NCBI GenBank assembly: GCA_016700075.1
Contig: CP065000.1
Coordinates: 124,001-188,000 of the forward strand
Source: Acidobacteriota bacterium
GTDB lineage: Bacteria; Acidobacteriota; Blastocatellia; Pyrinomonadales; Pyrinomonadaceae
DNA: 64,000 bases
Direction of reading: 5' to 3'
Under the pieces are notes generated by a model. The model was given only the letters and a program-made list of their open reading frames with translations. It was not told where the DNA came from and ran no database searches. Shown here piece after piece: positions 35,283-44,448 of this stretch. Each line of letters opens with the position of its first letter. Within the stretch, counting starts at the first letter, position 1. The position numbers and the translations under genes are program-made.

Positions 35283-35528
35283 CACAAGCCCGCGCGTGAG
35301 CAAGGGCGATAGCGAACGACCGGCACAAACGAAGAAGCCGCACGCATCTTCTGCCCGCGTTCTTTCCGCCTGACCATGCTCCGGATATCGCCCCTGCACA
35401 AGCCCGCAAGTGAGCAAGGGCGATAGCGAACGACCGGCACAAACGAAGAAGCCGCACGCATCTTCTGCCCGCGTTCTTTCCGCCTGACCATGCTCCGGAT
35501 ATCGCCCTTGCTCACGCGCGGGCTTCTG
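35283..35528. mobile_element. Short element with 28-bp inverted ends and an internal 114-bp duplication
   Basis: Bases 35283-35310 and 35501-35528 are inverted repeats matching at 27 of 28 positions. Between them is a nearly perfect tandem duplication with a period of 114 bp (copies 35281-35394 and 35395-35508). There is no credible gene inside, only a repetitive frame on the minus strand. The structure is that of a non-autonomous MITE-like or REP-like element. It fills most of the gap between the ABC exporter gene and the 21-bp array. Confidence 0.75.
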
Positions 35529-35579
35529 CAGCTTGGTGTTTGCGGTCGCGGAGATCGGTTGAATTTAGGCAATTTCGGT

Positions 35580-35858
35580 GTTCAGCAGCGTCGCTGAAGC
35601 GTTCAGTGGCGTCGCTGAAGTGTTCAGCAGCGTCGCTGAAGCGTTCAGCAGCGTCGCTGAAGCGTTCAGCAGCGTCGCTGAAGCGTTCAGCAGCGTCGCT
35701 GAAGTGTTCAGTTGCGTCGCTGAAGCGTTCAGTAGCGTCGCTGAAGTGTTCAGTTGCGTCGCTGAAGCGTTCAGCAGCGTCGCTGAAGCGTTCAGTTGCA
35801 TCGCTGAAGTGTTCAGTGGCGTCACTGAAGTGTTCAGTTGCGTCGCGTATCCGTTCGG
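35580..35858. repeat. Thirteen-copy 21-bp tandem repeat
   Basis: GTTCAG recurs exactly every 21 bp from 35580 to 35832 (13 copies), with a partial 14th at 35853. The unit is approximately GTTCAGCAGCGTCGCTGAAGC (written here in halves: GTTCAGCAGCG, TCGCTGAAGC) and contains the dyad CAGCGTCGCTG. Because 21 is a multiple of 3 and the unit lacks stops, several frames stay open (for example heptapeptides SDATEHF on the minus strand). I see no start, ribosome-binding site or domain that favours one of them, so I treat it as non-coding. Confidence 0.9.
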
Positions 35859-35914
35859 CGGACCGGCGGTACGATTCGCGAGTACGACCGCAGGATTCCG
35901 GGGTCCGAATACGG

Positions 35915-36346
35915 TCAGGAATGATACCAATATTCGACGGCGCGCATTGGCTCCAAATTTCCGCTTGCATTTTCCACTTTGCCGGGAATATAATCCGCTT
36001 TACCTGTTAAGAACTCAACGGTGCTGAACGCGGTAAAGCCTTCGAAAAGGCTCGAGAAAAGATCGCCCTCGATCCATGGCGGCCTTTGGTCGGGGTTTTT
36101 TCGGATGAATTCCGCCTGTTCCCGGGCGGCGCGTTCGAACATTTTCAGCGAACCGGGCGAAAGATACGGCGAAAGCTCGTCCATCTGCTCCTTTTTCGGC
36201 ATGCCGCTGACGCCCATGTGGTAGAGCCGCGAATAGAATTCATCCGTCACGGCGGCGGCCGTCTTTGTCTGTGCGAATGCGGCCGGTGCGGCCGATAACA
36301 GCATCACAGCGGCTAATGTCAGTATCTGTGCGGCACGTCTCATCAT
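35915..36346 (-). CDS. Secreted protein, possibly truncated DUF3828-like
   Basis: The 143-residue product has a clear signal peptide (RRAAQILTLAAVMLLSAAPAAFAQ) then DEFYSRLYHMGVSGMP, SPYLSPGSLKMFERAAREQA and a short C-terminus ending YWYHS. Three ATGs in a row at 36349-36341 make the exact start uncertain; GGAG at 36354-36357 favours one of the later ones. The early part resembles DUF3828 proteins, but these continue beyond this point with a further beta strand region. The stop lies 57 bp before the 21-bp array, so the gene may have lost its 3' end. Divergent from asnS. Confidence 0.6.
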   Translation of the reverse strand: MMRRAAQILTLAAVMLLSAAPAAFAQTKTAAAVTDEFYSRLYHMGVSGMPKKEQMDELSPYLSPGSLKMFERAAREQAEFIRKNPDQRPPWIEGDLFSSLFEGFTAFSTVEFLTGKADYIPGKVENASGNLEPMRAVEYWYHS

Positions 36347-36460
36347 CATCCGCTCCATGTCGGGAAAGTTGCGAACAGTGTGCGTCTTGTTCGCCGAAGT
36401 GTCAACGAACGCGGCGGCATTCTTTTGCGGGAGCCGCGAATCGTTTAGAATCAAATTTTT

Positions 36461-37834
<1,374 letters not shown>

Positions 37835-37863
37835 GGTTATTAGTGAGTCTTTTTAAAGAACTT

Positions 37864-38376
37864 ATGTCGGAACGGCTAACGGAACTTATTGACGAAATTC
37901 GTTCGGCGTTTGCTGATGTTTCTCGTGGCGAGGGCATCTCGCTTCATCAAGCCAAAGCGATCGATGAAAGGAAGTCTCCCGAACATCAGCTTGCCGAACG
38001 ACGACGTGATATTGAAAAATGTTGGCAAGATATTCCATGTGAGGAAATCATCGAATGCGAATCCGCGCTGTCTTTTTTTGACCCCGCTGGTTTTAGATAT
38101 TACCTGCCAGCTTTTATGTTGTGTGGTCTGAATTCCCACCAACCAATATTTGAAGAAATACTACATTCCTGCACATTCCATCTATTGAAAGAAAGTGAGG
38201 TGTCATTGCGAGAATCAGAACCTGCACGAATTGCGATCAATTTTGGTTTTTCTACAGCACAGTGTAGGGCAATCGCAAAATTCTTACGATTTGTCGTCGG
38301 CCCGGACGACGTGAATAGTCGCGAGGGGCCAACTACATTGCGTGCCGTCGCCAAATGGGAGGAATTTGTTAGCTAG
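37864..38376 (+). CDS. DUF6714-like protein
   Basis: The 170-residue soluble protein starts at ATG 37864 (a GTG at 37843 would add seven residues). IDEIRSAFADVSRGEGISLH, CWQDIPCEEI and LSFFDPAGFRYYLPAFML are the recognisable conserved blocks of DUF6714. No function is known to me. It follows asnS by 29 bp in the same orientation and is followed 14 bp later by the zeta-toxin-like kinase. Confidence 0.7.
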   Translation: MSERLTELIDEIRSAFADVSRGEGISLHQAKAIDERKSPEHQLAERRRDIEKCWQDIPCEEIIECESALSFFDPAGFRYYLPAFMLCGLNSHQPIFEEILHSCTFHLLKESEVSLRESEPARIAINFGFSTAQCRAIAKFLRFVVGPDDVNSREGPTTLRAVAKWEEFVS

Positions 38377-38390
38377 AATTCGCACTAATC

Positions 38391-38954
38391 ATGCCGAACG
38401 TCGTTATCATCGCGGGTCCGAACGGAGCGGGAAAATCAACGCTTGCACCGCATTTGCTACGTGATACGCTAAACATTACTGAATTTGTTAACGCCGATAC
38501 GATTGCCGAAGGCCTTTCGGCATTTGCACCGGAGCGAGCGGCATTTGATGCGGGGCGAGTGATGTTAAAGCGTTTGGATGATCTAGGCTCATCCGGACAA
38601 GATTTTGCTTTCGAAACAACCCTTGCGACGCGGTCATATATCAAGAGGATTAGAGATCTTATAGAAAGTGGCTATCGGGTTAATTTAATCTTCCTATGGC
38701 TTAAAAGCCCGGAACTTGCGATCGAACGTGTTGCGGAACGCGTGAGAACCGGCGGACATTACATTCCGACCGAAGTGATCCGGCGGCGTTACGAACGAGG
38801 CTTGAGTAACTTGTTTACTTTTTACATGCCCGCGGTAAGCGCTTGGAGTGTGCGCGATACGAATCTCGCCGGATCTGTTGAGATCGCGCGTTATAATGAG
38901 AAAGAAGGCGAAAGTATTATTGACCAAGAAAAATGGAAGATCATAAAACAGTAA
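38391..38954 (+). CDS. Zeta-toxin-like P-loop kinase
   Basis: The 187-residue protein opens PNVVIIAGPNGAGKSTLAPH, a Walker A typical of zeta toxins and related small kinases. NADTIAEGLSAFAPE follows, matching the substrate-Asp region, then FAFETTLATRSYIKRI and an arginine-containing lid (VAERVRTGGHYIPTEVIRRRY). Zeta toxins phosphorylate UDP-N-acetylglucosamine and block cell-wall synthesis; many chromosomal homologues of this length act on unknown targets. Its stop overlaps the next small gene by 22 nt. A toxin-antitoxin role is plausible from that overlap but is not proved. Confidence 0.82.
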   Translation: MPNVVIIAGPNGAGKSTLAPHLLRDTLNITEFVNADTIAEGLSAFAPERAAFDAGRVMLKRLDDLGSSGQDFAFETTLATRSYIKRIRDLIESGYRVNLIFLWLKSPELAIERVAERVRTGGHYIPTEVIRRRYERGLSNLFTFYMPAVSAWSVRDTNLAGSVEIARYNEKEGESIIDQEKWKIIKQ

Positions 38955-39124
38955 AAGAAGATTCAGTCGATCTGCTTGTAGAGTACGCAGACGAAATAGA
39001 CGCGGCGTGTAAACTTGCGGTTCGCGAAGCCCTAAAGAAACACAAGCTCGCGGGCAATGCGATTGCTGTGTCTCAGAATGGAAAGGTTGTGTTGCTCCGG
39101 TCGGATGAGATCGAAATAGCCTAA
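38933..39124 (+). CDS. Small partner of the zeta-like kinase, possible antitoxin
   Basis: A 63-residue protein (DLLVEYADEIDAACKLAVRE, then KHKLAGNAIAVSQNGKVV, ending LLRSDEIEIA). The N-terminal half is acidic-helical, the C-terminal half a probable beta hairpin. Small proteins of this kind commonly follow zeta-like kinases. It begins inside the kinase gene and its stop codon TAA shares an A with the start codon of the OsmC gene (TAATG), so all three genes are coupled. Activity as an antitoxin is inferred only from position and size. Confidence 0.7.
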   Translation: MEDHKTVKEDSVDLLVEYADEIDAACKLAVREALKKHKLAGNAIAVSQNGKVVLLRSDEIEIA

Positions 39125-39582
39125 TGGGAATTTACAGAGCAAAGGTATCCTGGGTCTCTGACACCCCAGATACTTTCACCAAAAACCGCTATTCACGCGG
39201 CCACAAGTGGTCGTTTGACGGCGGAGTGACGGTTCCCGCGTCGAGTTCACCGCAAGTGGTTAACAGATACTCGGTCGAGGCGGCGATCGATCCTGAGGAA
39301 GCGTTGGTCGCGTCAGTCTCGGCGTGTCATATGTTGACATTTCTCTATCTGGCGGCGAGGGCCGGCTTTCGGATCGATGCTTATTCAGATAATGCGGCAG
39401 GCGAAATGGCAGCAAACGACAACGGCAAACAGTGGCTAGCGAAGATCACGCTTGACCCGCAGATCGAATGGGCGGGTGACAAACTGCCGACCGCCGACGA
39501 GATCGTTGACCTGCATCATCGTGCACACGAGGAGTGTTATATCGCGAATTCGATCAGGTCTGAGGTCGTCGTAAAGAAGTGA
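39124..39582 (+). CDS. OsmC-family peroxide-reducing protein
   Basis: The 152-residue protein shows the OsmC/Ohr pattern with two reactive cysteines, SVSACHMLTFL near residue 63 and HEECYIANS near residue 139. The residue between, and the PEEALVASVSAC stretch, also match. OsmC proteins reduce organic hydroperoxides in the cytoplasm using thiol chemistry. It is translationally coupled to the small gene upstream, an unexpected neighbour for a peroxidase. Confidence 0.92.
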   Translation: MGIYRAKVSWVSDTPDTFTKNRYSRGHKWSFDGGVTVPASSSPQVVNRYSVEAAIDPEEALVASVSACHMLTFLYLAARAGFRIDAYSDNAAGEMAANDNGKQWLAKITLDPQIEWAGDKLPTADEIVDLHHRAHEECYIANSIRSEVVVKK

Positions 39583-39632
39583 AAATTTCCCGCAAAGGGG
39601 CAAAATAGACAAAGGACGCAGAGGAAGAAAGT

Positions 39633-40889
39633 ATGAAGAAGCGGTCGTTCAGGTTGGGTAGTAGTTTAGTTCTTGTCGCGGCGTTAGCGTTTTCGGCGTT
39701 TGGCCAGCAATTGGTCTCATCGTCAACGAACGCAACGATGACGGCTGCTGAATTGAACGAGCGGATGGCGAAAGCGTTCGGCAGTTACGCTCCGGCTCCG
39801 TTCGAAACCAGCGTCGAGCTCATCAAGGTCACTTACACATCGCTCGACGCCAAAAACAGGCGTGCGAATCTCACAGGCCTCGTCGCCTTGCCGGTCGGCG
39901 GTGCCCCAAAAGGGCTCGTCGTTTATTGCCACGGCACGACTGTCGATCGTGATCGTTCGCCGTCGCGTTTCAAAGGCAAAGGCGAGGCTCCGGAGACGAT
40001 CGAGGCGATCACGGGGCTTGCTTCTGGCGGTTATGCGGTCGTTTTGCCCGATTACATTGGGCTCGGCGATCATCAGGCGGCTCATCCGTATCCGCTTAGT
40101 AAAGTAAATGCACGTTCCGGCGTCGATATCATTCCGGCGGCTCGCGAACTTATTCGTCAGCGCAACTACAACGCCGGTCCGCAGCTTTACATCACCGGTT
40201 ATAGCGAGGGCGGCGGCGTCGCGATGGCATTGACTCAGGCTCTGCAAGCGATGGTCGGGCCGGAATACAGCGTCACGGCGTCCGCGCCTGCTGCCGGGCC
40301 GTACGATCTGTCGGGTGCGACACGCGAAGCGATCCTCGCTGAGACCGGCGAGCAGGTCGGCTTTGTCACGCGGCTTTATCTTACGTCGTATGGTGTCAAT
40401 TATCTGGTCAAAGAAAAGGGCATGAAATGGCGGGATTTCTTCAAACCTGCCCTCGCTAACGCCCTCGCTCTCAATTACCGTGGCGATCACACCGACGATG
40501 GTCTGATCAAGACCATCGGCATAACAACGACGCTCATGCGTTCGAAAAATCGGCTCTCAAATGCGATGCAGCCGGCGTTCCTGAACGCAATGCGTCGCAA
40601 TGACAGCCGCAATCTGTTCGTGCGGATGCTCAAAGAGAACGACGTTTACGACTGGGCACCGACGCGGCCGATGCTGCTCGTCGCTCTCGAGGGCGACACC
40701 GTCGTCACATACCAGAACACTGAGAACGCTTACAACGCAATGCGTCGTCGAGGCGTCAGTACGAGCACCTTAAAACGATTTACCTTTCGCGACGCCGAGC
40801 TCAATCACATAACCGCGATCGCTCCGTCGATGTCGGTCGTGCGTAGGTTCTTTGACGGCGGATTCGCGGCCGTGCCTGAGGCAAGATAG
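39633..40889 (+). CDS. Secreted alpha/beta-hydrolase (secretory-lipase-like)
   Basis: The 418-residue protein has a signal peptide (LGSSLVLVAALAFSAFGQ). The nucleophile elbow is GYSEGGGVAM near residue 189, preceded by the oxyanion-type VVYCHGTT near residue 96. A late Asp and His (LEGDTVVTY and AELNHITAIA) may complete the triad. The overall shape resembles fungal-type secretory lipases and related esterases. It should act in the periplasm or outside. The gap before it (39583-39632) contains a purine-rich AGGAAG ribosome-binding site. Confidence 0.85.
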   Translation: MKKRSFRLGSSLVLVAALAFSAFGQQLVSSSTNATMTAAELNERMAKAFGSYAPAPFETSVELIKVTYTSLDAKNRRANLTGLVALPVGGAPKGLVVYCHGTTVDRDRSPSRFKGKGEAPETIEAITGLASGGYAVVLPDYIGLGDHQAAHPYPLSKVNARSGVDIIPAARELIRQRNYNAGPQLYITGYSEGGGVAMALTQALQAMVGPEYSVTASAPAAGPYDLSGATREAILAETGEQVGFVTRLYLTSYGVNYLVKEKGMKWRDFFKPALANALALNYRGDHTDDGLIKTIGITTTLMRSKNRLSNAMQPAFLNAMRRNDSRNLFVRMLKENDVYDWAPTRPMLLVALEGDTVVTYQNTENAYNAMRRRGVSTSTLKRFTFRDAELNHITAIAPSMSVVRRFFDGGFAAVPEAR

Positions 40890-41074
40890 GGCGGGCCGTA
40901 GATCAAGCTCGGCAGAACGCCTCTGTCGATAACTATTGATCTCGGAATCGTTAATTGACGCGTCAGCAGCGGTCAAGAAAGCGCTTCATATAAAACATTT
41001 TAGCAAGATCGCGTTTATTTGCGGCATTTTTCGGTTTTGGTTAGCTCAACTGTCGAAGTGTTTACGTCAAAATA
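40890..41074. other. Gap between the hydrolase gene and the dyad array
   Basis: These 185 bp contain no credible gene, RNA or clear hairpin. The right part is AT-rich (CATATAAAACATTTTAGC near 40987) and could hold promoter elements, but I see no good -35/-10 pair. It leads directly into the regular dyad array at 41075-41372. Confidence 0.5.
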
Positions 41075-41372
41075 AAATGTATCGCGGTGATGATACATTT
41101 GTAGTTAATGCAAAGTCGCCGTAGAACTGCTTTCACAAAATGTATCAATATTATGATACATCGCGATCAGCAGACATTGCGTTGTCGTTTCAACAACTGA
41201 AAATGTATCAGCGTGATGATACAAAATAAGCTGAGCAACACGAGCGAATAAACTGCGATCTGAGAATGTATTAGCGTTGTGATAAAAATGCGTATTGCAA
41301 GAAAACCATTGCGTCCGAATGTTAGAAAATGTATCGTATGTATGATACATTGTATCTGAAAGATGATACATT
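41075..41372. promoter_or_regulatory. Array of six TGTATC-N8-GATACA dyads on a 21-bp register
   Basis: Six inverted repeats with half-sites TGTATC and GATACA and a constant 8-nt spacer are centred at 41087.5, 41150.5, 41213.5, 41276.5, 41339.5 and 41360.5. The centres are 63, 63, 63, 63 and 21 bp apart. Units 1, 2, 5 and 6 are intact in both half-sites, unit 3 is nearly so, and unit 4 is degraded (TGTATT, GATAAA). The array ends 34 bp before the start codon of the gene at 41407. On the minus strand the same register encodes repeating YHxxDTF motifs with stops, so coding is unlikely. I read it as a multi-site operator or a degenerate 21-bp repeat. Confidence 0.75.
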
Positions 41373-41406
41373 GCATTTCACCTCACTTTAAAGGCAGGAC
41401 GAATAT

Positions 41407-42108
41407 ATGCGGCCCGATCAGCGATGGTTTCCGACGAGTAGAGCCGAACGTGTGGCGTGGTTTCATAATTTTGCGACCGTTTTTACAGATATCGGCATTG
41501 GTCTTGGGTTTTCTCAGGCCGAGATCGACTCCGTCAATGCTGACAACGCCATCGTAAAAGCCTCAGCCAACGCGATCGCGAGCGTGAGAGCGTTCGATCG
41601 AGCCGTGATCGCCTTTGAACGGAATGCTCTCAGCGGCAGATCGACCGGAGCAACGCTTTCGTTCCCTGCAACACCGGAATTTGCGATGCCGCCGATGGTA
41701 AAGAATGGCGTTTTCGAGCGTCTCGAACGCCTCGTCAGGCGAATTCGGCTCGCGAACGGCTACAACGAAGATGTCGGCGTTCAATTGGGCATCGTGCCCA
41801 CGCGTTCTCGGGCCATCGATGTCTCGCAGGTCGTTCCCTCCTTCAGGATGTCGACCTCGGGCGATAAATATTCGTTCGCTGTTAAGGCCGCCAAACGCGG
41901 CTATGACGGCTTTCGCGTCGAATATCGCCGAAATATGACGAACGAATGGGAATCGACGCCGACTTTTACACGTTCTCCGGCTCAGATCCGCGTAAAACCG
42001 ACAAAATTTGGCGAACCTGAACTCCTGCATGTCCGCATTCGAATGGTAAAGGCCGATCAGGCGGTCGGAAAATACTCCGACGAGCAGACGGTTGTGATAT
42101 TGCCGTAA
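41407..42108 (+). CDS. Uncharacterised protein with a possible fibronectin-type C-terminal domain
   Basis: The 233-residue protein has no signal peptide or membrane segment. AGGA at 41396-41399 lies 7 nt before the ATG. The N-terminal half contains RAERVAWFHNFATVFTDIGI and GVFERLERLVRRIRL plus YNEDVGVQLGIV, all helical, as in a group of uncharacterised bacterial proteins that begin with a similar AWFxNF motif. From about residue 145 (FRMSTSGDKYSFAVKAAKRG) a beta-rich region suggests a fibronectin III-like fold. I do not know its function. The dyad array immediately upstream is its most notable context. Confidence 0.7.
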   Translation: MRPDQRWFPTSRAERVAWFHNFATVFTDIGIGLGFSQAEIDSVNADNAIVKASANAIASVRAFDRAVIAFERNALSGRSTGATLSFPATPEFAMPPMVKNGVFERLERLVRRIRLANGYNEDVGVQLGIVPTRSRAIDVSQVVPSFRMSTSGDKYSFAVKAAKRGYDGFRVEYRRNMTNEWESTPTFTRSPAQIRVKPTKFGEPELLHVRIRMVKADQAVGKYSDEQTVVILP

Positions 42109-42135
42109 CGTTTTGACTGCTATAATAGCGGTAAA

Positions 42136-43389
42136 ATGACACACAAACTTAGAAATGATCTCATCGTCGCGATCGTGATGGTCTTCGCGTTCGCTGCCTT
42201 GCCGGCGTTTGCTCAGCAGCCGATCGAGGACCTCAAGCCGACGGTCATTCTGATCTCGCTCGACGGGTTTCGCTACGATTACGTCGATAAATACGAGGCT
42301 CCGACGATCAGGCGGCTCGCGACTGAGGGCGTGCGGGCGAAATGGATGATCCCGTCGTTCCCGACGAAGACGTTCCCGAATCATTACACGGTCGTGACGG
42401 GGCTTTATCCCGCAAATCACGGGCTGGTTGAGAACAATGTTTTCGATTTCGGCACCGTTTTTACGATGTCCAAACGCGAAGAGGTCGAGAACCCGCGTTG
42501 GTGGGGCGGCGAGCCGATCTGGGTGACCGCAGAGTCGCAAGGCCAGATCGCGGCGTCGTTCTTTTGGGTCGGCAGCGAGGCAAAGGTAAAGGATAGACAG
42601 CCCACGTATTGGAAACGCTACGACGGAAAAGTGCCGAACGAAGAGCGCGTCGATACCGTGTTAAGTTGGCTCGATCTGCCGCGTGAAAAGCGGCCTACGA
42701 TCATCACGCTCTATTTCAGCGATACGGACGATGCCGGCCACGCTGCCGGCCCCGATTCGGAAGCGGTAAAGAACGCGGTCAAAAAGGTCGATGGCGATAT
42801 CGCGAGGCTTGTCGAAGGGCTAAAGAAGCGCAAGATCGACGGAAAGGCGAACATTATCATCACTTCCGATCACGGCATGGCGGCGGTGCCGGCGGGCAAC
42901 GTCGTTTATATATATCGTGCTTTGCGTGAGGAGTGGTTGGAACGCGATCCGATCACGACCGGCGAGATCTGGCAAATTTGGCCCAAGCCAGAGCGAACCG
43001 ACGAGATGATGACGGCTCTCGCACGGCTTGAGAACACAACGTGTTGGCGAAAGGCAGACATTCCCGACCGTTTTCACTACAAACAAGGTGCCCGCGTTGC
43101 TCCTGTCATCTGTTCGGCGAAGCTAGGCTGGTCGATGTCCGCAAACAAACGTCCGCCCGCAAGGCCGCCGACGACTAACGATGCCCGCGTCCGCGGAGCT
43201 CACGGATTCGACAATCAGTACCAGGAAATGCAGGCGACTTTCATCGCCCATGGCCGCGCGTTCAAAAAGAACAAGACCGTCGAGCCGTTCGCCAACGTCG
43301 AGGTCTATAACGTGATGTGCAAGATTTTAGGCATCAAACCCGCCCCGAACGACGGCGACCTGCGACGAGTAAAGTCGATGTTGAGGTAA
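42136..43389 (+). CDS. Secreted nucleotide pyrophosphatase/phosphodiesterase-like enzyme
   Basis: The 417-residue protein has a signal peptide (IVAIVMVFAFAALPAFAQ). The NPP-type active site is visible: ILISLDGFRYDYVDKY with the first metal-binding Asp, then PSFPTKTFPNHYTVVTGLYP with the nucleophilic Thr (TKTFPNH). DDAGHAAGPDS and ITSDHGMAAV supply the remaining metal ligands. Such enzymes hydrolyse nucleotide pyrophosphates or phosphodiesters outside the cytoplasm and help phosphate scavenging. It begins 27 bp after the preceding gene and may share its promoter. Confidence 0.92.
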   Translation: MTHKLRNDLIVAIVMVFAFAALPAFAQQPIEDLKPTVILISLDGFRYDYVDKYEAPTIRRLATEGVRAKWMIPSFPTKTFPNHYTVVTGLYPANHGLVENNVFDFGTVFTMSKREEVENPRWWGGEPIWVTAESQGQIAASFFWVGSEAKVKDRQPTYWKRYDGKVPNEERVDTVLSWLDLPREKRPTIITLYFSDTDDAGHAAGPDSEAVKNAVKKVDGDIARLVEGLKKRKIDGKANIIITSDHGMAAVPAGNVVYIYRALREEWLERDPITTGEIWQIWPKPERTDEMMTALARLENTTCWRKADIPDRFHYKQGARVAPVICSAKLGWSMSANKRPPARPPTTNDARVRGAHGFDNQYQEMQATFIAHGRAFKKNKTVEPFANVEVYNVMCKILGIKPAPNDGDLRRVKSMLR

Positions 43390-43398
43390 GGGAATTTG

Positions 43399-43532
43399 AA
43401 CCGCGGAGACGCAGAGACGCTGAGATAAGGCACAGTAATTATCCTATGTGTGTCCTGAAGCGCTTCCAAGGCTCAATCCGTCTTAGCCCAAAAATCATTT
43501 CTTCTCTGCGTCTCAGCGTCTCTGCGGTTAAT
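43399..43532. repeat. Inverted repeat with GAGACGCA-type units between convergent genes
   Basis: The arms 43399-43426 and 43502-43532 are imperfect inverted copies built on AACCGC followed by 8-nt units GAGACGCA/GAGACGCT. About 75 bp separate them. It fills the space between the convergent phosphodiesterase and metallophosphoesterase genes and could serve as a bidirectional transcription stop. It has no U-run. Similar 8-nt-unit repeats are common in several bacterial groups. Confidence 0.75.
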
Positions 43533-44433
43533 TCCCCGATCGAATCGTCAACACCGCGATCTCCGGCGGGACCATGAACCGAAACGGCAACACGCTCGTG
43601 CCGATGCCGGATGTGACGAAAAGATCGACATTATTCTCACGAACGTGTCCATAAGCGTATTTTTGCCCGTACGACGACGGGATTCCCGGACGTCCGAGGA
43701 TCGGCAGCCAGATCTGCCCACCGTGCGTATGTGCCGCGATCATTAGCCGCAGTTCGTCAGAGATAGAAAGCTCGCCGGTGATGACCGGAAACACGTCCGG
43801 ACTGTGTTGGAGCACAATAAGGTCTCCGGCGCCTGAAGCTTCTGCAATAGAGCGCAGTTCAGCTGAAGTTTCCTTCCACGATTTTTGCATCTGAAGATGA
43901 TCGAGCGTGCCAAACAGCCGCAACGGCTTTCCGTTGTGCTCAATTACAGCAACTTCGTTCTGCAGAACACGGATCCCCGCGGCCGTCAGCTCGCCTGCAA
44001 TATGCTTGTCGCCGTGCCAACCGTCATGATTTCCCATAACCGCAAATACGCCGTATTTCGCTCGCAGTCCGCCAAGTTTCCGCGCAATAAGACTGACGTC
44101 CATAAGCGGACGGCTCGGCTTGGGCACCGAATAGACATATCCATAGCAAACATAATCGCCGAGCATAACTATGAGATCTGCACTCTGTGCATTGGCAGCC
44201 GAAACTACGCGATCAAGCATGTCCTCGTCGACGCCATTCGAGCCGCCATGAACGTCACCTATTGCAACGATCTTCAGATCGTCAAATGCCGGATCTAGAT
44301 GTTTGATATGCAAGTTAGCGGGGTTAATGACGAGCCGGTGAGGTTCGATGAGGTACGCGTACAATAGGCCGGCGAATGCTGCAATGGCCAGCAGTAGAGC
44401 AATTAAAGAAAGCTTCTTCGTTCTTGGCTGCAA
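43528..44433 (-). CDS. Membrane-anchored calcineurin-like metallophosphoesterase
   Basis: The 301-residue protein has one N-terminal membrane helix (LSLIALLLAIAAFAGLLYAY) and then a metallophosphoesterase domain. The metal ligands appear in order: IGDVHGGSNGVDE, MLGDYVCYGY, MGNHDGWHGD and AAHTHGGQIWLP. Relatives include YkuE/YaeI-type enzymes that act on lipid or UDP-sugar pyrophosphates. The phosphatase domain is probably periplasmic. It lies 15 bp downstream of the UbiD-family gene. Confidence 0.92.
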   Translation of the reverse strand: MQPRTKKLSLIALLLAIAAFAGLLYAYLIEPHRLVINPANLHIKHLDPAFDDLKIVAIGDVHGGSNGVDEDMLDRVVSAANAQSADLIVMLGDYVCYGYVYSVPKPSRPLMDVSLIARKLGGLRAKYGVFAVMGNHDGWHGDKHIAGELTAAGIRVLQNEVAVIEHNGKPLRLFGTLDHLQMQKSWKETSAELRSIAEASGAGDLIVLQHSPDVFPVITGELSISDELRLMIAAHTHGGQIWLPILGRPGIPSSYGQKYAYGHVRENNVDLFVTSGIGTSVLPFRFMVPPEIAVLTIRSGN

Positions 44434-44448
44434 TTTTCAGTTTCGGAC

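Noticed and set aside
35276..35572. Minus-strand frame over the 114-bp duplication as a protein
   Set aside because: It is composed wholly of repeat sequence, with two near-identical halves and no domain; such frames in repeats are usually spurious.
41105..41371. Minus-strand frame with repeating YHxxDTF motifs as a gene
   Set aside because: The pattern is a by-product of the 63-bp dyad spacing; a stop separates the first unit from the rest, and no ribosome-binding site or known domain is seen.
41075..41372. The regular array could be mistaken for a CRISPR
   Set aside because: The repeated part is only 20 bp, is palindromic with degenerate copies, one interval is 21 bp instead of 63, and no cas gene lies near.
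41563..42540. 325-codon minus-strand frame across the uncharacterised gene and the phosphodiesterase start
   Set aside because: It runs through the spacer and two well-supported genes and has the biased composition of an antisense frame.
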